8,782 bases of DNA, taken from assembly GCA_003457145.1 (NCBI GenBank), contig DMSR01000470.1, positions 1-8,782 of the forward strand, written 5' to 3'. A program made the position numbers and the translations under genes. This stretch comes from Bacillus sp. (in: firmicutes) (GTDB taxonomy: Bacteria; Bacillota; Bacilli; Bacillales; Cytobacillaceae). The notes beneath the pieces are model-generated. The model worked only from the letters and a program-made list of their open reading frames with translations, ran no database searches and was not told where the DNA came from. This document shows, piece after piece, positions 1-5,567 of the stretch (positions within the stretch are counted from its first letter, which is position 1; each line of letters opens with the position of its first letter).

Positions 1-456
1 CCATAGTAAAACGGCAAGAAGCCATTTCCCAAAAACCCATAGGCCTCTTCCCGTCAGGATCAATGTGGAGAAAAGCGTGGCGGCTATAAATTGCAGCGGC
101 CTCACTATGAAGAACATGATAGCCTTCACAATAACACCATATACATTGATTGATATTGAAATGGCCAGTTCAAGCCCTTTCAGGTAAATCGATTTAAAAA
201 GGCTCTGGTAAGCCGCGAAGCCACAAAGCAAGGCAAGGAAGATATAAAGTCTCAACTCACCCATATTCACTGAAAATAATACATAAAAAATTGATAACCC
301 CTGGAACAGCCAGAACAAAATGTCATTAATAAAGACAATCCAACTCTTCCTTTTAGTCCTATTCAAAAAACGGTTATGTGTATCAAGCGAAGCTCCAAAT
401 AAGCTGCCCATCCCAATCATGGCGAGCATCGTCAAAAATTGGGTCGACAGCGTCAT
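1..456 (-). CDS. yabQ: YabQ, spore cortex biosynthesis membrane protein (3' end cut off by window edge)
   Basis: The 152 codons visible start at an ATG at 456-454 and stay open to the left edge, so the C-terminus lies outside; the B. subtilis protein is about 210 residues. The product begins MTLSTQFLTML and is strongly hydrophobic, with likely membrane segments near residues 7-25, 38-63, 68-87, 96-120 and 122-152, separated by basic patches such as NRTKRKS (32-38). In B. subtilis YabQ is a membrane protein of the sporangium required for spore cortex formation and made under sigma-E; function here is assigned by family and gene order. Its ATG overlaps the TGA of yabP in an ATGA, and no good ribosome binding site sits just upstream, so translation is probably coupled to yabP. 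divIC would be expected next, beyond the edge. Family assignment is confident. Confidence 0.93.
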   Translation of the reverse strand, partial: MTLSTQFLTMLAMIGMGSLFGASLDTHNRFLNRTKRKSWIVFINDILFWLFQGLSIFYVLFSVNMGELRLYIFLALLCGFAAYQSLFKSIYLKGLELAISISINVYGVIVKAIMFFIVRPLQFIAATLFSTLILTGRGLWVFGKWLLAVLLW

Positions 457-755
457 CGGAATAGCTTGCTAAAGAACCCTTTAGCCTTCTCCCCGTGCTG
501 GTCATCAAGGTAAACCAGGTCAAAGATTTTCCCTTTGATCGAAACAATCCCTTTGTCGACATCTAGATTCTTCATCTGCAGGTTTTGTCCTTTAATCGCC
601 AGGAATCCCATCACCGTTTCTAATAAAAACTCTTCATTGTCGAAACTTTCCACCTGCTTAACACCGGTAATTTCCAGTGTCCTCCTGCCTCTCATCACAA
701 GATCGTGATCTGGCAAATTGCTTTTCGTCTGATTTGTTTCATAATATTGGCTCAT
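453..755 (-). CDS. yabP: YabP family sporulation protein
   Basis: A 100-residue protein starting MSQYYETNQTK. The open frame extends 26 codons further upstream, but the ATG at 755-753 is preferred. A run of five G (766-762) lies 6 nt before it, and the resulting length matches the roughly 100-residue family. A second ATG directly before it (758-756) leaves only 3 nt and is less likely. The body carries the conserved YabP features: GRRTLEITGV, VESFDNEEFLLETVMG, and a repeated 'IKG' pattern (LAIKGQNLQMKNL and VSIKGKIFDL), predicted mostly beta strands. No signal peptide or membrane segment is seen, and the biochemical role is not known. In B. subtilis it is a sporulation gene transcribed with yabQ under sigma-E. 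It ends in an ATGA overlap with yabQ. A candidate sigma-E promoter lies in the gap upstream. Confidence 0.93.
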   Translation of the reverse strand: MSQYYETNQTKSNLPDHDLVMRGRRTLEITGVKQVESFDNEEFLLETVMGFLAIKGQNLQMKNLDVDKGIVSIKGKIFDLVYLDDQHGEKAKGFFSKLFR

Positions 756-791
756 CATTATCCCCCACAATCGCATAATGCACTTTTGTAC

Positions 792-820
792 ATGTTTATG
801 ATTTGGACTAAGATAATAGA
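792..820 (-). promoter_or_regulatory. Candidate sigma-E promoter for yabPQ
   Basis: Reading the minus strand, TCTATT (820-815) and CATAAACAT (800-792) are separated by 14 nt. They resemble the sigma-E -35 (ATATT) and -10 (CATACAnT) with imperfect matches in both boxes. Transcription would start near 785, giving a leader of about 30 nt before the yabP start at 755. Placement in the 90-bp gap between rqcP and yabP agrees with B. subtilis, where yabP and yabQ are sporulation genes of the mother cell. The match is partial, so this is a moderate-confidence inference; yabPQ could also be reached by read-through from yabM. Confidence 0.42.
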
Positions 821-845
821 ACAAGCCTTCCAACCAATTCCTGAA

Positions 846-1118
846 TTACTCTTCGTCGTTATCCGGAATTCTTTCTTCCCCTAGAATTGTATACATCTCA
901 GCAGCTTCATCCTTGCGTGAGGTTTCCTGAATTTGGTCGATTTTCACTGACACAACCTTTTGGCCAAACCGGATCGCCAGTTCATCGCCAGCTTTCACAT
1001 TCGTGCTTGCCTTTGCAGGAACTCCGTTTACCGAGATTCTTCCCTTATCAGATACTTCTTTTGCTAACGTCCTTCTTTTGATCAGTCTCGAAACTTTTAA
1101 GAATTTATCCAGCCTCAT
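846..1118 (-). CDS. rqcP: RqcP (YabO), S4-domain ribosome quality control factor
   Basis: A 90-residue protein starting MRLDKFLKVSRLIKRR. It is essentially one S4 RNA-binding domain (residues 1 to about 62: helix-rich start, then DKGRISVNG, GDELAIRFG), followed by a charged tail ending in DNDEE. In B. subtilis this protein works with RqcH on 50S subunits holding an obstructed peptidyl-tRNA and supports addition of C-terminal alanine tails to the stalled chain. Arg2 and Arg16, reported as important for rRNA contact, are both present. The frame stays open upstream to 1190, overlapping yabN. The ATG at 1118-1116 is chosen because AAAGGGG lies at 1135-1129 (a rather long 10-nt spacing) and because the S4 domain begins there. 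It follows yabN after 41 bp with no terminator, so it belongs to the yabM-yabN transcript. Confidence 0.95.
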   Translation of the reverse strand: MRLDKFLKVSRLIKRRTLAKEVSDKGRISVNGVPAKASTNVKAGDELAIRFGQKVVSVKIDQIQETSRKDEAAEMYTILGEERIPDNDEE

Positions 1119-1159
1119 AATAAATAAGCCCCTTTCTCTCTTATACACACATAGCGTTC

Positions 1160-2626
1160 TCATAAACCATTCTTTTTTGCTTCGTCCCAAAATGCATCCA
1201 ATTGCTCAAGCGAGTAGCTGCTTACTGGCCTTCCATTTTCCGATGCTCTTTTCTCGATATAAGCAAAACGGCGCATGAATTTTTGATTTGCTTTAAATAA
1301 AGCCTCATCAGGATTTAGGTCATAATGCCTTGCAAAGTTGACGAGCGCGAACAGCAAGTCTCCATATTCCAGCTCGATATCCTTCTGCTTCCCGCCTTCC
1401 TTGATTTCATCTGAAAGTTCATCGATTTCCTCTTTCACTTTATCAAGAATGGGCGCGGCTGTTTTCCAATCAAAACCTACTTTTGCGGCCTCCTTTTGCA
1501 GTTCAAAGGCTTTCAGCAAATTCGGCAGCCCCTTCCCGGTTCCTTCTAGCAGTGATTTAACAGCTGCAGCACCCTTTTCCTGCTCTTTTATTTCCTGCCA
1601 ATTTTTAAGGACCTCCTCTTCACTTTCAGCAGTTACATCACCAAATACATGTGGATGCCTTCGTACCATTTTTGCGGAAATCCCCTCAATCACATCATCA
1701 ATCGAAAAGTACCCATCATCCTCACCGATTTGGGCATGAAGCAAGACCTGAAGAAGGACATCACCTAGCTCTTCGACCAAATGGTCAATATCCTCGCTGT
1801 TGATCGCTTCAATCAATTCGTATGCCTCTTCAATTAAATATTTTTTAAGTGACAAATGCGTTTGCTTCTTGTCCCAAGGACAGCCATTTGGCCCCCGCAG
1901 TTCTGCTATTATTGCACGCAGCTTATTAAACTCCCTGTAGAGCACTTGTTCATCTTGGACTGGGGGAACATAGACAGAGGTCAGGTTGCTTAGCTCCATC
2001 TCCCTGTCCAGTTCAAATAATGGGACTTTCTTGATCACCTGGTCCTTGCTGCCTGCTGCAGTAACGATAAAAACCTCGTATTCATCTGGCAGTTTTTCCA
2101 TCAGGGTAAGCTTCACTTCAGATGCCGCGAAAGCATCATAGACCTGTCCAATTATTGTATGGCTGTTAAAAAGCAGCAGATCCCTCGACATCGCTGTACC
2201 ATCCAATAGCTGGAAGCCTTCGATTGGGTCGATTTCCAGTGCCTGGAACATGGCATCAAGGAAGCTTTGGCCGCCGCCAATTTCGATTTCCGTATTCCGC
2301 TCCTTGCCCCTTTCCAGTAAAAGCTGGACTGTCCGCTCTGCAATCAATGGGTGGCCAGGAACTGCATAGGTCACCGGTCCTGTTTTGGCTTCAGCGAGCA
2401 GTGTTTCAGTGATTTCCTCATATACCTCTGAAAACTGGTCATGTTTCTCGTAAACAGAATCAAACGATTGAAACTGAAACCCTTCACTTTCCAGCTCAAC
2501 AACGACCGGATGCTCCTTTGTCCGCAAAAACAGATTTTTTTCCTGTTTTAATATTTTATAAATGCCAAGTGGAAGCTGGTCCAAATCTCCTGCTCCCAGT
2601 CCTATGACCAAAACCTTATGTGTCAT
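1160..2626 (-). CDS. yabN: YabN, tetrapyrrole-methylase-like/MazG nucleotide pyrophosphohydrolase fusion
   Basis: A 488-residue, two-part protein, close to the B. subtilis length of about 489. Residues 1 to about 222 form a tetrapyrrole (corrin/porphyrin) methylase-type domain, with the glycine-rich GLGAGDLDQLPLG at 9-21 and YAVPGHPLIAERTV at 87-100. The rest is MazG: GPNGCPWDKKQTH at 245-257, metal-binding EEAYE (266-270) and EELGD (285-289). A second, more diverged MazG repeat has KEEIDE (398-403) and EYGD (420-423). The MazG part is expected to hydrolyse (d)NTPs to NMP and pyrophosphate, a nucleotide house-cleaning role; what the methylase-like half acts on is unknown. The start ATG overlaps the yabM TGA as ATGA, with GGAGG at 2640-2636, 9 nt upstream. 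Cytoplasmic; no truncation or missing MazG metal ligand is evident. Confidence 0.95.
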   Translation of the reverse strand: MTHKVLVIGLGAGDLDQLPLGIYKILKQEKNLFLRTKEHPVVVELESEGFQFQSFDSVYEKHDQFSEVYEEITETLLAEAKTGPVTYAVPGHPLIAERTVQLLLERGKERNTEIEIGGGQSFLDAMFQALEIDPIEGFQLLDGTAMSRDLLLFNSHTIIGQVYDAFAASEVKLTLMEKLPDEYEVFIVTAAGSKDQVIKKVPLFELDREMELSNLTSVYVPPVQDEQVLYREFNKLRAIIAELRGPNGCPWDKKQTHLSLKKYLIEEAYELIEAINSEDIDHLVEELGDVLLQVLLHAQIGEDDGYFSIDDVIEGISAKMVRRHPHVFGDVTAESEEEVLKNWQEIKEQEKGAAAVKSLLEGTGKGLPNLLKAFELQKEAAKVGFDWKTAAPILDKVKEEIDELSDEIKEGGKQKDIELEYGDLLFALVNFARHYDLNPDEALFKANQKFMRRFAYIEKRASENGRPVSSYSLEQLDAFWDEAKKNGL

Positions 2627-4248
2627 TTGCTGTTGCCTCCCGTCTTGTTTAAGATTACCTGCATTAGCCTGCTGCCTAATGGAAGTGTCGTCAATTCTTG
2701 TTCACTCAATGCTTTAGTTTTAATCAGGATGATAAAATAAACTAGTGCTCCAAGTGCAACTGCACTCAAAGACTGGAATAATGCTGCAAGTCTGTCTGGT
2801 TCAATCAAAACGTAAAGGAAATCTGTCATATATAAATAAAAGCGTAAAAACAATGCCATCACTGCAGAGGAAACCAGGATTTTCGCCATAAATGAAATAG
2901 ATAGGACAGCCTGGCTCAATACACTCCTTAACCTCAGTACCATTATGATTAAGACAACAAGCATGGAAAGCAGCGTAGCATATGCCGCACCCATTGTTCC
3001 CTCAATGGGAACCAACAAGAGATTCAAGCCATATTTCAAGCCAAAACCCGCTATAATGACTGTTGCAGGGAACAACGTGTGATTAAGGCCTTGAAGGATG
3101 CTGGTAATCGTTAGAATCATAGAAGCTAACAATATCATTGCACTCAATACTCCAAGTACATCCGAGCCGTTTGAATTCTCAAACAGCATGATGTTTGCAG
3201 GGACAATGATACTGTATAATCCCGTTGCTGCCGCTGCTCCGAATATCAGGCTGGCCTTGAGAGCAAACCGGACCTTTTGAAGGATCATAGCAGGGCGATT
3301 CCTTGATTTTTCTCCTGAAATAGCTGGTACAAGGCTCAAGGACATCGAAGTTGCAACCACCGTACCCAGCTGGATCAACGGCTGCCCCCTGTCAAAAATC
3401 CCTTTTGCCGTTTTCGCTTCATCACTTGCCATACCTGTTACCAATAGAGTTGAGTATAGATTTATTGAATCTGCCATTTGATACAATATTAACAGCATGC
3501 CACTTATGCTGATGGCAAATCCCTGGACAACAAGCGCCTTTATCACCCATGCAGCATCTGCAGCAATCGTCTTAACTTGAAAATGCCTAAATGGATTTTC
3601 CTCCCTGTCTCTCAGGTAAAAGAAGCTCAGCACTCCAATCGAGATGATTCCGCCGGTAACCGAGCCAAATACAGCTCCGCCTCCAGCAAAGTATAAAGAA
3701 TATCCCTGCTGAACGAATAGAGCCGATAGGAAAAGGATTGTCGCTACACGCACAAATTGTTCCGAAACCTGAGAAACGGCGGTCGGCACCATATTTCCCT
3801 TCCCCTGAAAGTAACCTCTGAATACAGAAGTGAGGGGAAAAACCAGGAATGGAATGGAAACGACCTTAAATAAGAGGCTTAGTTCCGGATCCCCGATTGT
3901 TTCTGCGATCCACTCAGAACCGAAATAAAAGAATGAGAAAAGGATAAAACCAATCACTCCGAGAAATACCAGGGCTATTGCCAGCAGCCTGTCTGCCCTC
4001 CCGCTATTTCCGCTTGCCTGCTGTTCTGTATAAAGCTTTGAGATCACAACAGGGAATCCGTATGTAGATAACACCAATACAACACCATAAAAAGGATATA
4101 CTTGCTGATAAATATAAAAACCAATATCCCCCACAATATTTTGAAACGGGACACGGTAAACCGCGCTTAATATTTTTGTAACCAGGGCGCCCATTGTCAA
4201 GATCATGGCACCCTTAACTAATTCATTTGAATTTGCAACGGGCCTCAT
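2623..4248 (-). CDS. yabM: YabM, MOP-superfamily polysaccharide/lipid flippase-like membrane protein (SpoVB/MurJ relatives)
   Basis: A 541-residue integral membrane protein with about 14 hydrophobic segments spread over its length, for example near residues 12-30, 52-70, 88-109, 128-143, 188-211, 236-256, 331-350, 363-385, 392-412, 418-440, 452-472 and 494-510. Family marks include TKILSAVYRVPFQN (24-37), QQVYPFYG (48-55), RGYFQGKGN (144-152) and QGLNHTLFP (386-394), typical of the SpoVB/YtgP group of the MOP (MATE-like) superfamily. Relatives flip lipid-linked wall or polysaccharide precursors across the cytoplasmic membrane; the substrate of YabM itself is not established. The start at 4248 follows AAGGAG (4261-4256) by 7 nt. 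It is the first gene of the probable yabM-yabN-rqcP operon, with an extended -10 promoter just upstream. YtgP/MurJ and SpoVB are paralogues, but gene order identifies this one as YabM. Confidence 0.92.
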   Translation of the reverse strand: MRPVANSNELVKGAMILTMGALVTKILSAVYRVPFQNIVGDIGFYIYQQVYPFYGVVLVLSTYGFPVVISKLYTEQQASGNSGRADRLLAIALVFLGVIGFILFSFFYFGSEWIAETIGDPELSLLFKVVSIPFLVFPLTSVFRGYFQGKGNMVPTAVSQVSEQFVRVATILFLSALFVQQGYSLYFAGGGAVFGSVTGGIISIGVLSFFYLRDREENPFRHFQVKTIAADAAWVIKALVVQGFAISISGMLLILYQMADSINLYSTLLVTGMASDEAKTAKGIFDRGQPLIQLGTVVATSMSLSLVPAISGEKSRNRPAMILQKVRFALKASLIFGAAAATGLYSIIVPANIMLFENSNGSDVLGVLSAMILLASMILTITSILQGLNHTLFPATVIIAGFGLKYGLNLLLVPIEGTMGAAYATLLSMLVVLIIMVLRLRSVLSQAVLSISFMAKILVSSAVMALFLRFYLYMTDFLYVLIEPDRLAALFQSLSAVALGALVYFIILIKTKALSEQELTTLPLGSRLMQVILNKTGGNSK

Positions 4249-4282
4249 CGCCCATCTCCTTCCAATTCCAGTATTCCAAAAT

Positions 4283-4291
4283 ATTATAACA
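4283..4291 (-). promoter_or_regulatory. Extended -10 sigma-A promoter for the yabM operon
   Basis: On the minus strand a perfect TATAAT (4288-4283) is preceded by TG one base upstream (4291-4290), giving the extended -10 form TGnTATAAT. At a 17-nt spacing the -35 position (4311-4306) reads GGATAG, a poor match to TTGACA, so the extended element would have to carry recognition. Start of transcription is expected near 4276, leaving a leader of about 28 nt with AAGGAG at 4261-4256 before the yabM ATG. No operator or riboswitch-like fold is visible in that leader. Confidence 0.7.
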
Positions 4292-4442
4292 TAAGGGTAA
4301 AATATCTATCCTGAAAACAGGTATCCAGCCTTCATAGAAAAGAGCGCGCCTTAATGCTGTTCTGACAAGCATTGGAGGACTTCATTTAAAATGCTCCGCC
4401 GTGCGCAGCGCCGACGTCAAGTCATCGTGGGCAAAGCATCCA

Positions 4443-4613
4443 CGGGAACGGTTTTGGCCTCATCGTTCCCTTTCCCCTTCATTTCCACCTTCTGCGGGAA
4501 CGGTTTTGGCCTCACCGTTCCCTTTCTCCCTCATTTCCATCTTCCACGGGCACGATTTCGACCTCATCGTTCCCTTTCTCCCTCATTTCCATCTTCCTTG
4601 GGAACGTTTTTGC
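4443..4613. repeat. 52-bp tandem repeat, about 3.3 copies, each with an internal hairpin
   Basis: Units begin at 4443, 4495, 4547 and 4599, exactly 52 bp apart; the fourth ends after about 15 bp. Neighbouring full units differ at about 6 of 52 positions. Each unit has a dyad followed by a 25-bp pyrimidine-rich tract on the plus strand. In unit 2 the dyad is perfect: GGGAACGG (4496-4503), an 11-nt loop, CCGTTCCC (4515-4522). Unit 1 has a G/T at the loop-closing pair. Unit 3 has an A/T at that pair plus one internal C/T mismatch. The array lies upstream of the yabM promoter and downstream of the spoVT terminator, so it may be little transcribed. Function unknown. Confidence 0.9.
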
Positions 4614-4699
4614 ATGGAGAAGAACCTAGGGTGGGCCTATTACCGAGGGAATCGGGCACGTTAGCTGAACAGGTTGAAGATTATAAATCCCGATACAAC

Positions 4700-4731
4700 A
4701 AGAAAAGGGGCAGCTTTGGCAGCTGCCCTTT
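4700..4731 (-). terminator. Intrinsic terminator downstream of spoVT
   Basis: On the minus strand GGGCAGCT (4728-4721), a 5-nt loop GCCAA, and AGCTGCCC (4715-4708) form a perfect 8-bp stem. After one unpaired base it can be extended by AAA/TTT. The 3' side runs into CTTTTCTTGTT, a U-rich tail. It begins about 30 nt after the spoVT stop codon. The stem is also symmetrical on the plus strand, but no plus-strand gene leads into it. Confidence 0.85.
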
Positions 4732-4761
4732 AACCGATTACAGTTAAAATGATCATCTTGA

Positions 4762-5298
4762 TTATGACTCCATCTGCCTTGCTAAGAAGCCAGCAGCTGT
4801 CTCGACAGCTTTTTGTTCCACTTCACCCAAAGAGCCTTCTTTTGCGAAAATGATTACCGCCCCAATTGGATCACCGTTCGCAATGATCGGGCCAATTGTA
4901 TAGGAAGAAACAGCTTCTTCAATTCCTTCGACAAGTGAAAAGTTCCCTTGCTGGTTCACAAGACTGGAGTTTCGGTCTTCCATCGTCTTTTCAATTAACT
5001 CACTGATGTTTTTATTTAGATAGTCTTTCTTCGAGCCACCGGCCACAGTAATATAAGTATCCCTATCGCATATTAGAACCGGGTTTCCTAAACTGTCATA
5101 TAGCGCTTCGGCATATTCTTTTGCAAAATCGCCTAACTCGCTGATTGGAGAGTATTTCTTTAGAATAACTTCACCATCGCGGTCCACAAAGATTTCAAGT
5201 GGATCTCCTTCACGAATACGCAGCGTTCTTCTTATTTCTTTAGGAATGACGACACGACCTAAATCATCGATTCGACGAACAATACCAGTTGCTTTCAT
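4762..5298 (-). CDS. spoVT: SpoVT, stage V sporulation transcription factor
   Basis: A 178-residue regulator, the same length as the B. subtilis protein. Residues 1-52 form the AbrB-type swapped-hairpin DNA-binding domain (MKATGIVRRIDDLGRVVIP, KEIRRTLRIREGDPLEI, GEVILKKY). Residues from about 56 on form the GAF-like C-terminal domain, including LICDRDTYITVAGGSKKDYLN and the closing VETAAGFLARQMES. In the forespore SpoVT tunes the sigma-G regulon, activating some genes and repressing others; it is usually a tetramer. The frame is open 16 codons further to an ATG at 5346, but the start at 5298 is chosen because the family begins MKATGIVRR and GTGAGG (5313-5308) lies 9 nt before it. A sigma-G-type promoter lies upstream and a terminator downstream, so it appears to be transcribed alone. 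Confidence 0.97.
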   Translation of the reverse strand: MKATGIVRRIDDLGRVVIPKEIRRTLRIREGDPLEIFVDRDGEVILKKYSPISELGDFAKEYAEALYDSLGNPVLICDRDTYITVAGGSKKDYLNKNISELIEKTMEDRNSSLVNQQGNFSLVEGIEEAVSSYTIGPIIANGDPIGAVIIFAKEGSLGEVEQKAVETAAGFLARQMES

Positions 5299-5384
5299 CC
5301 AACGTTGCCTCACTTTCATCTGATGATTATTTTTTGGTAATGACAATTTAAACCTTTATTAATCATCCTTACCAAGGTTGAACT

Positions 5385-5414
5385 TAGTATCTTTCATATG
5401 GAAACTTCTATTCA
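5385..5414 (-). promoter_or_regulatory. Sigma-G promoter for spoVT
   Basis: The minus strand shows TGAATA (5414-5409) and GATACTA (5391-5385) separated by 17 nt. These closely match the forespore sigma-G consensus (TGAATA ... CATACTA), with one difference at the first base of the -10 box. Transcription would begin near 5378, giving a leader of about 80 nt before the spoVT ATG at 5298. In B. subtilis spoVT is a sigma-G gene, which supports the call. Sigma-F recognises similar sequences and cannot be excluded. Confidence 0.78.
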
Positions 5415-5567
5415 CTTCCTTAAAATATTTTCTGTGAAGTGATAAAGGTGCCAAAAACGGATAAACCTTCCAACTGTAATATCCATATACAAATTGGAAT
5501 ACCCTTGTCTATCTTTTTTGAAACACTCTCCATTTTTACATTTGGATTACAATATATTTCCATATGG

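Larger units (their letters stand above)
4249..4761. other. 513-bp intergenic region between spoVT and yabM
   Basis: Read from right to left this region holds the spoVT terminator (about 4700-4731), some 85 bp with nothing recognisable (4614-4699), the 52-bp tandem repeat array (4443-4613), a GC-rich stretch (4391-4442) with a short inverted repeat (CGTGG/CCACG, 4426-4444), a 6-bp dyad AATGCT/AGCATT near 4353-4373, and the yabM promoter (4283-4291). Plus-strand frames are open across the repeats but look non-coding: their composition simply follows the repeat, and the 52-bp period shifts frame at each unit. I see no tRNA, riboswitch or protein-coding gene here. Confidence 0.7.

Noticed and set aside
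1119..1190. Longer RqcP start overlapping the end of yabN
   Set aside because: The S4 domain begins at MRLDKFL, and AAAGGGG precedes that ATG; the 24 extra residues have no family support.
1338..1739. Plus-strand serine- and phenylalanine-rich frame of 133 codons inside yabN
   Set aside because: It is antisense to the MazG domain, and the Ser/Phe-rich composition is what reversed Glu/Lys-rich codons give.
4353..4373. AATGCT/AGCATT dyad as a terminator
   Set aside because: The stem is only 6 bp with a 9-nt loop; on the minus strand it is followed by a GC-rich stretch before any T-run, and on the plus strand there is no T-run at all.
4443..4613. CRISPR-like array of repeats and spacers
   Set aside because: The segments between dyads are nearly identical from unit to unit, so they are part of the repeat and not unique spacers; no cas genes are nearby.
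4391..4747. Plus-strand open frame of 118 codons (and a second at 4401-4664) over the repeat region
   Set aside because: The open frames arise from the pyrimidine-rich tandem repeat, whose 52-bp period is not a multiple of three, so the repeat is read in different frames. The frame runs through the spoVT terminator, has no clear ribosome binding site, and resembles no protein I know.
5299..5346. Longer SpoVT start at the ATG at 5346
   Set aside because: The extra 16 residues are absent from the family, whose first residues are MKATGIVRR, and a ribosome binding site fits the start at 5298.
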